This document shows positions 10,070-22,730 of a DNA stretch of 64,000 nucleotides, in pieces. This DNA comes from Tolypeutes matacus. Lineage: Eukaryota; Chordata; Mammalia; Cingulata; Chlamyphoridae. Numbering within the stretch: the first letter of the stretch is position 1; every line of letters begins with the position of its first letter. Made by a program: the position numbers and the translations under genes. The stretch is taken from positions 2,173,687 through 2,237,686 of the forward strand of contig JAKSZT010053837.1 in NCBI GenBank assembly GCA_026826555.1. Direction: 5' to 3'. The notes beneath the pieces are model-generated. The model worked only from the letters and a program-made list of their open reading frames with translations, did not search any database and was not told where the DNA came from.

Positions 10070-11835
10070 CTTCCCTTAAACTGCAAAGGAAGAAACTGTA
10101 GTTCCTACCTTAGTACTTTTCTTAGCAGGGAAATGAGAAGAAATATTTTAACAAGAAAGATTAACATTAATGTTAAATTAATACAATTCTGCCAACTACA
10201 CAAATGTGCTGTACCTAATATTTAGAGAGCCTCAGTTTTACCCATGGAATGTAGTAAAATATCAAAGACAGTGTTATGTATTTGTATACTTAAATAGACC
10301 TATACAACAAGGAGGCAGTTTAAAGGATCTTTACATTAAAATAAAGAAAAACATTTTCAAGGTGCTTTCCTTGTCAGAAGGTGGGTGAACTACTTCACAC
10401 ATGGACTTTGTAAATCAGGTGACTGGATTCAAGGGTGTAGCAACACTCTAATCTTTATGCATGTACCACCCTTAGCCCACTCCACCCTCAAACCAAAATT
10501 CCACTACAGGAAAGATATGATATACTTTCCTGACAAAGGGCTAAATTACTAAAGGTGTAAAGACCAGAGTAAGCATCTGGACAATGTGGAATACAGTCTA
10601 ATAGAGAAGGGGGTTTATAATTTAATTTTTCCAGCAGCAGGCTTTAGAACAGGAAATGGAATCCAATTAGAAGTCACCAAAACAGAACCGCCAACCACCT
10701 CCACTTGAACCTAAGTTTATACTATTAAGATTTTGGGATTTTATCTATTTTAAATTTATTAATGCTAAAACAAGTAAAACTAGAATGCCAAACTATTCAA
10801 AACAGTACGTAAAGCAGAACCTTAAACATACACAAGGATGGATATACTCAAAAAGCAGCTAATATTTTGTTTGGATAACTAAATTAGAGGTATTTTTATT
10901 ATATTTTTTCCACAGCTTTGGAAAGCTTGAAGAGTATCTGCAAAGGATTTGAGACACACTCAGAACACCGAGAGCCTGCTCTGGCTGCAGCAGTTCCACC
11001 GGCACTGCCTGGCAATCAGGGCAGTTAACAGGAGGGTGTGAGAGGTGGGGTAAGAAGATACACAAATACAACGTACGGAAATCCGTGTGTACCCACAAGA
11101 TAAAAGCTGAGGTTCTGCTTCACAAAAGGACTTACAAAAAATTCTTTTAAATGGTAAAAATGTTAGGGGGGAAGACTACAAGAAAAATCACACTTTAAAT
11201 CATGCAAGTATGACTATAAACCGGAACTTTCAAAATAATTTTTATATAATTAACATGTGCTTTAATTTATAGTTTCCAAAAGAAACCTGCTTAAAGCATT
11301 TCAGTGAAATACAGTGTAACTGTCCTTCCTCACAATTAAAACACCAACTGCTCCGACAACAATCGCAGGCACAGCGTCCTCCTGGCCGCTGTTCGCAGCT
11401 CCTAAGCAGACATGCACAGCAAGTTTTGAACAGATTCCAGGCTCGGCCTTCAAGTTCCGACCACACCTGCTTCCAAGGCCTTGGGGCTAAAAATAACCCT
11501 GGGGCCTCAAAAAAACGGGACACTGGCCAGGCCTGGGGGTAGCTACAGGCCCCTTGTTCAGCGCCACTCATAGTAAAAGCAAGAGCTTCAAAACTCTACA
11601 ATCACAAAACACAGCACCACAGGTTGCTTCCTTCAGTCTCCTTGTGCCAATCACCTCCATGCTAGGTCTGCTCAATTTCTTTGCCCCTTGAGGCCAAAAC
11701 CATTCTAGGAGCTTAAAAACCAGTAAGGTTTTATGATGTATTGTTAAACACGGTGGCCTAGGCAGGATCAGGAGGCCTTGTTTCTCATCTCAGCTCCTCT
11801 ACTAAGTGGCTAAAATGTCATGGCAGGAGTTAGTT
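10070..11835. other. unique intron sequence
   Basis: No repeat recognised. Contains a cysteine-rich 109-codon minus frame (11242-11571), reported separately as a low-confidence observation. Confidence 0.4.
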
Positions 11836-11975
11836 GATGGAGAAGACTGTAGGAAGATGGAGTAGGGAACTCCAGGATTCAGTCCTCCTCCAAAACAACT
11901 ATTAAACAGGCAGGAACCGTCTGAAACTCCAGAGACCAGAAGAACACTGTACAGCATGCAGGGAAGAGTGGCAGG

Positions 11976-12069
11976 GGGAAGTGGGTGTAGCTCAGCAGTT
12001 TGACCACCTGCTTCCCACGTACGAGATATCCCGGGTTTGAACCCCGGTACCGCCTTAAACAAAAAAGAA
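11976..12069 (+). mobile_element. divergent tRNA-derived SINE in L1 leader
   Basis: GGGTGTAGCTCAGCAGTTTG (A box) and GGGTTTGAACCCC (B box), flanked by AGTGGCAGG / AGTAGCAGG. The body differs from the abundant type and may be an older subfamily. The copies at 18503, 18739 and 41906 share the TAGCTCAG or GGCTCAGTG character. Confidence 0.75.
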
Positions 12070-13060
12070 AAAGTAGCAGGAAGAGGCTGATAAATCATGG
12101 TAAAAAACAATAAATTGCTCTCTCTGTGCAGTGGCTACCTGCACCCACCCCCAACTATAGCAACATGCCGCTGTAGGGTCCAGCCCCTGGCTAGCTCGCA
12201 GATGACAGAAAGGGAAATTAAAATCCTCATCCCCAAGACCAGGGTGGGCACAGCTGATCACTACTTGTGGCTTTTATTAGCAAATTTGGATCGCTGGGGA
12301 CCCGACTCCAAGCGGCCACTGTTTCAACCCACCCTGGACAGGGTCAGAGCCGGCCATTGTTTCAACCATCCCCTGACAGGGGCCACAGCAGAGGAGACTT
12401 AAAGATGCAATGCTTCCATAGGACTGCAAGGAATAGTTAGTAGAAGGGATGCTTTTGCTAACAGGCCAGGGAAGTTCAGCCTTGGAAGAAGTTCTAGGCA
12501 ACCCTTCTGCTCCCTTCCCCAGGGCAGGTTGGAGCTGTCTGCACCTCCTGTTTCAGCTGGGTATGGCTAACTTGAGAAAGTCCTTTCCAGTGTGCCCCTC
12601 TTGCCAGAACTGGCCTTCCAGGCAAAAGAAGCTTGACACAAGAAAGGAGTTTAAGAAACTATATAGGTGGACAATTTGGGGCAACAGCTTGCTGGATTCA
12701 AATACCCGGGAGAGGGAAGTCTGTCTCCTGAGAAACAGAGGGGACAGCCAAACTCATATAAACAGGGAAACTACAAAACAGCTAACAAGCAAAAGCTCAG
12801 GACAAGACAGAGGCCAAGAAAGAAAGGGAAAACCATGCATAAAGCATTCACCTTAGGCAGCCCTTCCTGACAGGAGGGCTGAAGCTCAAGAAAATCACTG
12901 TCTTATCACAAGTTGGTTACAAAATCAAGAAACAGACATCACGGTAAAAAATCTCAGAGTTAACATTTTAAAATATTAAACTGTACAGTGTGCAAAAAAA
13001 GAGTACAAGACAAAGATACAGGAAATGGTAGCACACCCAAAAAAAGATAAAAATCCATAA

Positions 13061-13412
13061 GGAAAGCAGATGTGGCTCAAGCGATTGAGCTCCCGCCTAC
13101 CAATGAGAGGTCCTGAGTTTGGTTCCCGGGGCCTCCTGGAGAAGGCGAGCTGGTATGACAGGCAGGTACAGCAAGCTGATGCAACAAAATGACACAGCAA
13201 AGAGACACAAAGAGGAAAGACGATGAGAGACACAACAAACCAGGGAGCTGAGGTGGCTCAAGCGATTGAGCACTTCTCTCCCACATGGGAGGTCCCAGGT
13301 TTGATTCCCAGTACCTCGAGAAGATGAGCAGACACAGAGAAAGACAGCGAGTGCAAACAACGAGGGTGGGGGTGGGGGTGAGAATAAATAAATAAATAAA
13401 ATCTTTTAAAAC
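13061..13412 (+). mobile_element. composite DAS-type SINE in L1 copy 1
   Basis: Dimeric SINE (units at 13061 and 13248) flanked by perfect AAAAATCCATAA at 13049-13060 and 13413-13424. Between the second unit and the tail is a G-rich run (GGGTGGGGGTGGGGGTG). Confidence 0.93.
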
Positions 13413-14296
13413 AAAAATCCATAAAACACCAACAAAGAAGACCAGAAGACCAGAATGTGGACATATCAAACAGAGCCTTTAAAAAAATGAGCACTTTTAA
13501 TGCTTAAGGAGATGAAGGAAACTACAGAGAAAGAACTAAAGGTTATCAGCAAAACAATGAATGAGCAATATAGAGTTTAAAGAGAAACCAAACAGAATTA
13601 ATGGAGTTCAAGACCACAATAACTGAAATGAAAAACAAAACTCACAGGAGGATGTCAAGAGCAGATTGGAGCTGACTGAAGAAAGAATCTGTGAACTCGT
13701 AGACAAGACCCTTAAAATGATTCAGGCTGAGGAGAAGAAAAACAATTATAAAAAGTGAAAATAGCCTACTATCCCTGGGGCACCATCAAGCACACCAATA
13801 TATGCATTATGGGAGTCCCAGAAGGAGAAGGAAGAAAAAAGCAGAAGGAATAGTTAAAGAAATAATGACAGAGAACTTCCCAAACTTAGCAAAAGATGTG
13901 AATATGCACATCCAAGAATCCCAGAGAACACAAAACAGGATAAACATGAAGAAAAATACACCCCATCATATACTGAGCACACTACTGAATGCAAAGGTCA
14001 AGGAGAGAGTGTTGAAAGATACAAGAGAAAAGCAACATATTATGAACAAGGGAGTCCCAATTAGACTGAGCCCTGATTTCTCATCAGAAACTATGGAGTA
14101 AAGAAAGCAGTGGGTTGAACTATGTAAAGTGCTGAAAGAAAACTGCCAATCAAGAATTTTATATCCAGTGAGACTTTTCTTTTAAAAATGAGGGACAGAT
14201 TAAGACATTCCCAGATGAACAAAAGCTGAGGGAGTTCATCACCACTAGACCAGCCTTACATGAAATGATAAAGGGAATTCGTTCTTCACACTGAAA

Positions 14297-14588
14297 GGAA
14301 AGGCGAGCTGGCATGACAGGCAGGCACAGCAAGCTGATGCAACAAAATGACACAACAAAGAGACACAAAGAGGAAAGACGATGAGAGACACAATAAAAGC
14401 AGGGAGCTGAGGTGGCTCAAGCGATTGAGCACCTCTCTCCCACATGGGAGGTCCCGGGTTCGGTTCCCAGTGCCTCCTAAACAGAAGACAAACAGACACA
14501 GAAAGCACACAGCAAATGGACAGAGAGAGCAGACAGCAAGTGTAAACAAAGGGGGAGAGGGAATAAAGTAAATCTTTTTAAAAAAAAT
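14297..14588 (+). mobile_element. 5'-truncated composite SINE
   Basis: Begins in the linker (GGCGAGCTGGCATGACAGGC) and contains only the second tRNA unit (14405-14476) and tail. It sits between the L1 ORF1 and ORF2 parts with a short GAAAGGAAA-like duplication. Confidence 0.8.
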
Positions 14589-16552
14589 TATATGAAGGAA
14601 ATACTGACAGCTTTGAAGGGAGCAATAGATGGTTCTACAAAATAGTAGGAGACCTTAATACATCACTTTCAATAATGGATAGAACATTTAGTCAGAAGAA
14701 CAAAATGCCACAAAATGCAAGCCTTCAATGATATACGTAACCAACTAGACCTAACAGACATATATAGAACACTACACCCAACAAAAACAGAATACACATT
14801 CTTCTTAAGTGCACATGGATCAATCTCTAAGATAGGCCATATGTTGGATCACAAAAAAAGTCTCAGTAAATTCAAAGGTATTGAAATCATACAATGCATA
14901 ATCTCCAATCACAATAACAGAGGGAGAAAGGGAAAATAAAAGAACATACTCTTAAACAACCAAAGGATTAAAGATGAAATCAGAAGCAAAATTAGGAAAT
15001 ATCTTGAGAGGAATGAACATGAAAATACAACATACCAAAACTTATGGGATGCAGTGAAGGCAGTGCTGAGAGGGTAATTTATAGCTCTATAGGCTTAAGT
15101 TTAAAAAGAAGAAAGAAAATTAAATTAAATTAAAAACTGGAAGAACTTGAAAAAGAAGAGCAAACTAAACTCCCAACGAACAGCAGGAAGAAAAGAACAA
15201 AGATTAGAGCAGAGATAAATGAAATAGAGAGCAAAAAAACAAAAGATCAATAAAATCGACAAACCTTTAGCTAGACTGACAAAGGAAAAAAGAGAAAGGA
15301 TACAAATAATGAAAATCAGAAATGAAGGGGGACATTACTACTGACCCCACTGAAATAAAAAAGACTATACGAAGATACTATGAACAACTATATGCCAATG
15401 AAGTAGATAATCTAGATGAAATGGACACACTCTTAGAAACATACAAACTACTTACATTGACTCAGAAAGAAACAGAAGATCTCAACAAACCAATTAGTAA
15501 AGAGACTGAAGTAGGGGAAAAAAAAAAAAAAAAACACAATCATCTAAATTGACACAGAAAAGGCGTTTGACAAAATACAGCGTCTTCTCTTAAGAAAAGC
15601 ACTTGGAACACTAGAAATAGAAGGAAACTTCCTCAACATGATAAAGGGCATATATGAAAAGCCCACAACTAATATCTACTGAATGGTGAAAGACTGAAAG
15701 CTTTCCCTCTAAGATCAGAACAAGGCAAGGATGCCCACTGTCACCACTGTTATCAACATTGTAAAAACAAAACAAAACAAAAAAACATTGTACTGGAGGT
15801 TCTTACCAGAGCAATTAGGCAAGGAAAAGAAATGAAAGGCATCCAAACTGGAAAAGAAGAAGTAAAACTTTCCCTATTTGCAGATGACATGATCCTATAT
15901 GCAAAAAATCCAAAAAAAAAAAAACAAAACAAAGCTCTCAGAGATAATAAATGAATTCAGCAAAGTGGTGAGATACAAAAGCAACACCCCAAAATCAGTA
16001 GTGTTTATATACATAAGCAATGAACAATCAGAGCAAGAAATTAAGAAAAAAATCCATTCATAATAGCAACTAAAAATCAAATATCCAGGAATAAATCTAA
16101 CCAAGGATGTAAAGGATTTATATATGGAAAACTACAAAACATTGCTAAAAAAAAAAAAATTCAAAGATGACCTAAAAAAATGGAAGGATATTCCATGATC
16201 ATGTGTTGCAAGACTAAATATCATTACGGAATCAATCCTACCCAAAGCAATTTATAGAATCAATGCAATCCCAATCAAAAGACCAACACCTTCTTTGCAG
16301 AAATGGAAAAGCCAGTCATCAAATTTATATGGAAGGTAAGGGGCCCCAAAGAGGTAAAGCCATCTTGAAAAAGAAAAATGAAGTTGGAGGACTCACACTT
16401 CCTCAACTTAACAACAAAAAGACAAACAACCTAATAATTGGGCAAAAGATTTTAATAACTTCTCTGCAAAGGTATACAAATTGCCAGAAAGCACATGAAA
16501 AGATGTTCAACATCATTAGCCATCAAGAAAATGCAAATCAAAACCACAATGA

Positions 16553-16652
16553 AAGGGAAGGATGTGGCTCAAATGGTTGGGCGTCCGTCTCCCACATGGA
16601 GGGACCCTGGTTTGATCCCCAGGACTTCTCAGTTAAACAAAAAAAACAAAAA
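16553..16652 (+). mobile_element. short DAS-type SINE in L1 ORF2
   Basis: The body starts AAGGGAAGGATGTGGCTC and is flanked by ACAATGA at 16546-16552 and 16653-16659. The interrupted target is the typical L1 motif ACAATGAGATACCATTTCAC. Confidence 0.9.
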
Positions 16653-17472
16653 ACAATGAGATACCATTTCACAAATGAGATATCATTTCATACTCTTTAG
16701 AATGGCTGTTATTAAAAAAAATATGGGGGATTTCTGGGAAAATGCAGGTTTAGAGAGGCAGAGGGATCACTTCTCTCCCACAAAAAATAGCTAAAGGACA
16801 GGCAGAGGCTGTCTGGGGCTCAGATCACCAGGAGAAAGACACCACTCAGAAGAGAGAGGGGCGAAGGAAAGGAGTCTCAGCTGACTGAAAAGTCCTGTGA
16901 GTAGAGCTGCAAAAGCAGCAGCAGGCACCTTTCCCTCCACCTACTCCGTAGGTAAAAAGATAGACAAAAATAGGAGATGACATATGATAACCAAAGGATA
17001 AAATGGCTGAAGTAATGCCTTTAAAGTAATAACACTGAATGTTAATGGAGTAAACTCCCCAATCAAAAGACATAGGCTGGCAGAATGGATAAGAAAACGT
17101 GAGTCATCCATATGCTGTCTGCAGGAGACTCACCCTAGACCCAAGGAAGCAAAGAGAGTGAAAACAAAAGGTTGGAAAAAGACATTTCATGCAAATAGTA
17201 ACCAAAAGAGAACAGGAGCAGCTATACTGGCATCAGACAAAACAGACTATAAATGAAAAAAAAGTGATAAGAGATACAGAAGGCCATTATATATTATTAG
17301 AAGGGACAATCCACCAGGAAGGAGTAACAGTCCTAAAGATCTATGCGCCTAACTAGGGTGGCCCAAAATACATGAGGAAAATTCTGGCAAAACTGAATGG
17401 AGAAATAGACATCTCTACGATAATAGTTGGAAAATTCAACATACCACTCACATCAATAAATAGAATAACTAG

Positions 17473-17885
17473 GGGGGTGGATGTGGCTCAAATGGTTGGG
17501 TGTCCATCTGCCATATGGAGGGACCTGGGTTCGATCCCTGGGACCTCCCAGTAAAAAAAAAATATATATATATATATAGAAGGCACATGGGCTGCCAGGC
17601 TCTGTGTGCCAGTGAGCCGCCAGGCCCCGGGAGCCATGCAGCAAGATGATGACATAACAGGGGAGAGACAAGACGAAATGCTCCGAAAGCTCTGAAAACC
17701 AGGAACCAAAGTGGCACAGGTGGCAGAACACCTCTCTCCTACATCGGAGGTCTCCTGGATCGAATCCTGGTGAAGACTGGAGGAGGAGGATGAGAAGAGA
17801 TGGCAGGAAACAGACACAGAGAAATGCCCAGCAAATGGGGAAGGGGGGATTTAAAATGGATAAAGTAAATAAATAAATAAACCTT

Positions 17886-17964
<79 letters not shown>
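17473..17964 (+). mobile_element. composite SINE with expanded TAAA tail
   Basis: A short SINE unit plus TA-rich linker (ending TATATAGAAGGC), a second tRNA-like unit around 17700-17780, and a tail of about 24 TAAA units. It is flanked by AAATAGAATAACTAG (17458-17472) and AAATAGAACAACTAG (17965-17979). The element at 55788-56473 has the same two-part layout. Confidence 0.92.
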
Positions 17965-17966
<2 letters not shown>

Positions 17967-17968
17967 AT
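17868..17968. repeat. (TAAA)n microsatellite
   Basis: An approximately 100-bp near-pure TAAA run that grew from the SINE tail. Very likely length-polymorphic. Confidence 0.97.
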
Positions 17969-18328
17969 AGAACAACTAGACAGAAGATCAACAAGGAAAC
18001 AGAACCTGAACAACATGATAAATGAGCAGGACCTGACATACATACACAGAACATGCACCCCAAATCAGCAGGTTATACATTCTTCTCAAGTGCTCATGGA
18101 TCTTTCTCCAAGATAGAACATATGCTGGGCCACAACACCCTCTCAATAAATTCAAGAATACTAAAATTCTACGAAGCGCCTATTCTGATCATAATGGAAT
18201 AAAGCTGGAAATCAATTATAGGCGGGAAAAGGAGAAATTCGCAAATATAAGGAGGCTAAACACCACACTCCTAAGCAATCAGTGGGTCAAAGAAGAAATT
18301 GATGAGAACATGACATATCAAAACTTAT

Positions 18329-18604
18329 AAGAGAGAGCAGATGTGGCTCAAGCCTTCATGACTTGTCCCGAAAAATACTGATCCCAGGGAGCAGATGTAG
18401 CTCAAGCGATTGAGTGCCTGCTTCCCACATGGGAGGTCCCAGGTTCAGTTCTCAGTGCCTCCTGAAAACACAAAAACAGCAAAACAAATGAAAAAAAACA
18501 ACTCAGGGCAATAGATGTGGCTCAGTGGTTGAGTGGCAGCTTTCCACATACGAGGTCCCAAGTTCAATCCCCAGCCCACCGTACCTTAAAAAAAAAAAAA
18601 AAAA
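18329..18604 (+). mobile_element. SINE cluster A inside L1 copy 2
   Basis: Three adjacent SINE units: a truncated one at 18331-18386, one at 18387-18500 (GGGAGCAGATGTAGCTCA), and one at 18503-18604 of the GGCTCAGTGGTTGAG subtype. The cluster is bounded by AAAACTTAT at 18320-18328 and AAAACTTATGGGA at 18605-18617. Confidence 0.85.
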
Positions 18605-18617
18605 AAAACTTATGGGA

Positions 18618-18846
18618 GGAGAGCAGATGTGGCTCAAGCAGTACAGCGCCTGCTTCCCATACAGGAGGTCCCAGGTTCAGTCCCCGGTGCCTCCTAGAAA
18701 CAGAAAAACAAACAACAACAAGCAAACAAACAGGGGAGCCACCAAAGGGAATCGATGTGGCTCAGTGATTGAGCATCGGCTTCCTGCATACGAGGTCCCA
18801 GGTTTAATACCCTGCCCCAGAATCTTAAAAAAAAAAAAAAAAATGA
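18618..18846 (+). mobile_element. SINE cluster B at the same L1 target site
   Basis: Two SINE units (18618-18738, GAGCAGATGTGGCTCAAG; and 18739-18846, GGCTCAGTGATTGAGC). It is bounded by AAAACTTATGGGA on both sides (18605-18617 and 18847-18859). The L1 target is therefore present three times across clusters A and B. Confidence 0.87.
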
Positions 18847-21800
18847 AAAACTTATGGGATACAAGGAAGGCAGTGCTGAGAAGGAAATTTATAGCTCTAC
18901 ATGCCTATATTAAAAAAAGAAGAAAGAGCTAAAATCAATCAATTAACTGAACATCTGGAGAAACTAGAAAAAGAACAGCAAACCAATCCCAAAGCAAGGA
19001 GAAAGAAAGAATTAACAAAGATTAGAGCATAAATGAAATTGAGAACAAAAAAAACAAAAGAAAAAATCAACAAAACCAAAACCTAGTTCTCTGACAAAAA
19101 TCAATAAAATCAACAAACCCTTAACAAGACTAACAAAGGAAAAAAAAAGAGAGATGCAAAAATTAAAACCAGGTATAAAAAGGGGGACATTAGGACTGGC
19201 CCCACAGAAATAAAAAGGATCATAAGAGGGTATTATGAGAAACTGTATGCCAACAAATTAGACAAGCTAGATCAAATGGACAAATTCCTAGAAATGCACA
19301 AACAACCTACATTGACTCTACAAACCAATCTAAGTAAAGAGTTTGAATCAGTCATCAAAAATCTTCCAAAACACAAAAGTCCAGGACCAGATGGCTTCAC
19401 AGGTGAATTTTACCAAACATTCCAAGAAGAATATCAATCCTGTTTAAACTCTTCCAAAAAATTGAAAAGGAGGGAAATTAACACATTTTATGAAGCCAAC
19501 ATCACCCTAATACCAAAGCCAGATACTATAAGAAAATTACAGACCAATTTCTCTAATGAATATAGATGCAAAAATTCTGAACAAAATATTTGCCAACTGA
19601 ATCCAACATTATATAAAAACAATTACACATCACAATCAAGTGGGTTTTATTCCTGGTATGCAAAGGTGGTTCCACATAAGATCAATTAACAAAATATACC
19701 ACATTAACAAATCAAAGGGAAAAAAACCCATATAATCATTTTGATTGATGCAGAAAAGCCATGTGACAAAATCCAGCATCCTTTATTGATAAAAATGCTT
19801 CAAAAGATAGGTATAGAAGGAAAGTTCCTCAACCTAATAAAGGGCATATATGAAAATCCCACAGTCAATATCATACTCAGTGGGGAGAGGTTGAAAGCTT
19901 TCCCTCTAAGATCAGGAACAAGACGAGGATGCCCACTGTAACCACTGTTATTCAACATTGTGCTGGAAGTTCTAGCTAGAGCAATTAAACAAGAAAAAGA
20001 AATAAAAGGGATCCATATTGGAAAAGAGGAAATAAAAGTCTCACTATTCGCAGAAGACATGATCCTGTATTTAGAAAATCTCAAAACATCTACAACATAG
20101 CTACTTGAGCTAATAAATGAGTTTCAGCAAAGTGGCAGGATACAATAACAATATGCAAAACTTAGTAGCATTTCTATATACTAGTAATGAGCAAGCTGAG
20201 GAGGAAATCAAGAAAAAATTCCATTTACAATAGCAACAAAGGCTCAAATATCTAGGAATTAATTTAACCAGGTATGTAAAGGGTCTGTATTCAGAAAACT
20301 ACAAAACACTGCTAACAGAAATCAAAGAAGACCTAAACAAATGGAAGGACATTCGTGTTCATGGATTGGAAGACTAAACATTGTGAAGATGTCAATTCTA
20401 CCCAAACTGATTCATAGATTCAATGTAATACCAATCAAAATTCCAACAGCCTGCTTGACAGAAACAGAAAAGTCAATTACCAAATTTATTTGGAAGAGAA
20501 AGGGATCCCAAATAGCCAAAAACATCCTAAAAAAGAAGAGCAAAGTCGGAGGACTCACACTCCCTGACCCTGAAGCATTTACAGAGATCTTGTAGTAGCT
20601 GAGGGTCTCTTAAACCTTACACCCAAAGCATGAGCAACAGAAGAAAAAAATACATAAATGGGACCGCCTCAAAATTAAACACTTCTGCACCTCAAAGAAC
20701 TTCATGAAGAGAGCAAAAAGGCAGCCTATTCATAGGGAGAATACATTTGGAAATCACACATCCGACAAGGGTCTAAAATCCATGATATATAAAGAGATCC
20801 TACCTCAACAACAGAAAGACAAAGGACCCGATTGAAAAATGGGCAAAAGACCTGAATAGACATTTTTCTAAAGGAGAAGTACAAATGGTGAAAAAACACA
20901 TGAAAAAATGCTCAGCATCACTGGCTGTTAAGGAAATGCAAATCAAAGCTACAATAAGATATCATTTCACACCTACTAGAATGGACACTATGAACAAAAT
21001 AGAAAACTACAAGTGTTGGAGGATGTAGAGTGATAGGAACGTTTATTCACTACTGGTGGGGATGTAGAATGTTGCAGCCACTGTGAAAGTCTGTTTGGCA
21101 GTTCCTAAGGAAGTTAGAGAGATCTGTCATATGACTCGGCAACCACTACTAGGCAATATACCCAGAAGAAGTGAGAGCAGTGTCATGAACAGACATCTGC
21201 ACACCGATGTTCATAGCAACATTATTCACCATTGCCAAAAGATGGAAACAACCCAGGTGTCCATCAACTGATGAAAAGGATAAGCAAACTGTGGTATATA
21301 CACACGATGGAATATTATTCAACTGTAAGAAGAAATGAAGTTGTGAAGCATATGACAACATGGGTGAACCTGGAGGACATTGTGTTGAGTGGAGCAAGCC
21401 AGGCACAAAAGGACAAATATTGTATGACTTTAACATTATGTACTAAATATAGTGAGCAAACTCATGGAGTTAATAGCCAGAATATAAGTCACCAGAGAAA
21501 AGAATGTGGTTAGAGAATGGAAAGCTGAGATTTAATCTGTACAGAATTGGTAAAAAGTTGTTTGTAAATGTTTAGTAATGAATAGAAATGATGAAAGCAT
21601 TGTAATTAGTAGTGGTAACATATGGGTATGACAGTGATTTGTTTTTTGTTTTGTTTTGGGGTTTTTTTTTTTTTTGAGTAATGAAAATGCCCTAGTATTA
21701 ATTGAAGTGATGAATGCACAACTCGGTGACTATACCAAATGCCACTGATTGTACCCTTTAGATAAACTGTATAGTTTTAGGGGGGAAAAAAAATAGGGTG

Positions 21801-21907
21801 GGTTGGGGGAAAAATACACCCAATGTAAGATACGGACAATAGTTAGTAGCAATACTTTGACAATGCGCTTTCGTAATTTGTTATAAATGTTTCACAACAA
21901 GGCAAAT

Positions 21908-22550
21908 TGTGGCAGTTTGAGATTATTTATGAATCCCAAAAAAAGAGATTATGTTTGTAAACCGGTCTGTTCCTCTGGGTGTGATACCCTTTGATTGTAT
22001 TAAATTCAAAAGTTTTAAGTTTACTTGATTAAATCAATTTAGGACTTTTGATTCAGCCATGTCAGTAGGGCATGACCCAGAGTTGAGTCCCCATCCCCTT
22101 GGTGGGCCAATATAAATGGACACTCACTCAAGGAGACGCATGAGAAGAGAGAGAACTCCACAGATGCCGAGGACAGAAGGCTCAAACAGCTAAAGCCCAG
22201 GGAGAGATAAGCCATTCACCTGATAGTTTGCAGCTGAAGAGAACAGAGCAGCTGATAAGGCCTGGAAAGAAATGAGCCCTATGCCAGACTGATATAGGAA
22301 GCCCTGAGAGATGAGCCCTATGCCAGCCTACAGCTGAGATCTGAAGAAACTGGGCCCATGGAGCCTTAAGAGGAAGGAAGGAAGGAGAGAACACTGGCCA
22401 TCTTGCTTTAACACACGGCAACTGACTTTGGTGAGAAAGCAGCCTTGAGTTGGACTCTTTAGTGTCTCATAACTGTAAGCTTTTACCTCAAATAAATACC
22501 CTTTATAAAAGCCAAAAGATTTTTGGTACTTTGCATCAGCACCCCTTTCA
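21908..22550 (+). mobile_element. solo LTR inserted in L1 3'UTR
   Basis: A roughly 643-bp segment beginning TGTGGCAGTTTGAG and ending CA. It carries CCAAT (22107-22111), TATAAA (22111-22116) and the polyadenylation signal AATAAA (22491-22496). This is the layout of an endogenous-retrovirus long terminal repeat (U3-R). It splits the 3'UTR of L1 copy 2, which resumes with ACACAAGGTATTTGTGG. There are no internal viral genes. Family not assigned. The second copy at 23961-25229 is antisense. Confidence 0.75.
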
Positions 22551-22730
22551 CTGATTGATACACAAGGTATTTGTGGTGAGGTAATGTATGGGAGCCCTAT
22601 ATGATGTTAGCCCTATATGATGTTATAGCAAAAGTTCACAACTTTTACTATACACTTATAGTTTAGGAATGTTCATATATAAATGAAGTACTTCAATAAA
22701 TAGCTTTTAAAATTAAAAAGAAAAAAAAAG
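22551..22730 (+). repeat. L1 copy 2, terminal 3'UTR
   Basis: Continuation of the L1 3'UTR (GGTGAGGTAATGTATGGGAG, then CACAACTTTTACTATACAC). Includes a 16-bp tandem copy of AGCCCTATATGATGTT at 22592-22624 and an A-rich tail. Confidence 0.75.

Larger units (their letters stand above)
11840..16715 (+). mobile_element. L1 copy 1, 5' region to ORF2, broken and SINE-riddled
   Basis: An old LINE-1 in sense. The 5' leader starts around GGAAGATGGAGTAGGGAAC (11851). ORF1-region sequence lies at about 13430-14290 (ATTATGGGAGTCCCAGAAGG at 13807), and ORF2 from about 14590. In the reverse transcriptase, the DTEKAFDKIQ block is near 15550 and the FADDM catalytic box is intact at 15877-15891. Many stops and frameshifts, a loss of sequence between the nuclease and RT parts, and four SINEs interrupt it. 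It ends inside ORF2 without a 3'UTR. It is not mobile. Confidence 0.85.
16720..21907 (+). mobile_element. L1 copy 2, leader fragment, ORF2 and 3'UTR
   Basis: A second sense LINE-1. It starts with leader-like sequence (AAAAATAGCTAAAGGACAGG), then jumps to the ORF2 endonuclease region (AATGGATAAGAAAACGTGAG) with no ORF1. ORF2 continues through SINE clusters. The RT block at 19741 reads IDAEKPCDKIQ. The catalytic box is FAEDM at 20047-20061, so one aspartate of the FADD motif is lost. The C-terminal part and 3'UTR follow to 21907, and the very end resumes at 22551-22730 after the LTR. The element is inactive. Confidence 0.87.

Noticed and set aside
17868..17968. Regular repeats that could suggest an array with spacers
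   Set aside because: A simple TAAA microsatellite with no spacers; not CRISPR-like, and the genome is mammalian.
19276..19941. Reverse-transcriptase-like frames
   Set aside because: Recognisable as L1 ORF2 but broken by stops and SINEs; annotated as part of L1 copy 2 and not as genes.
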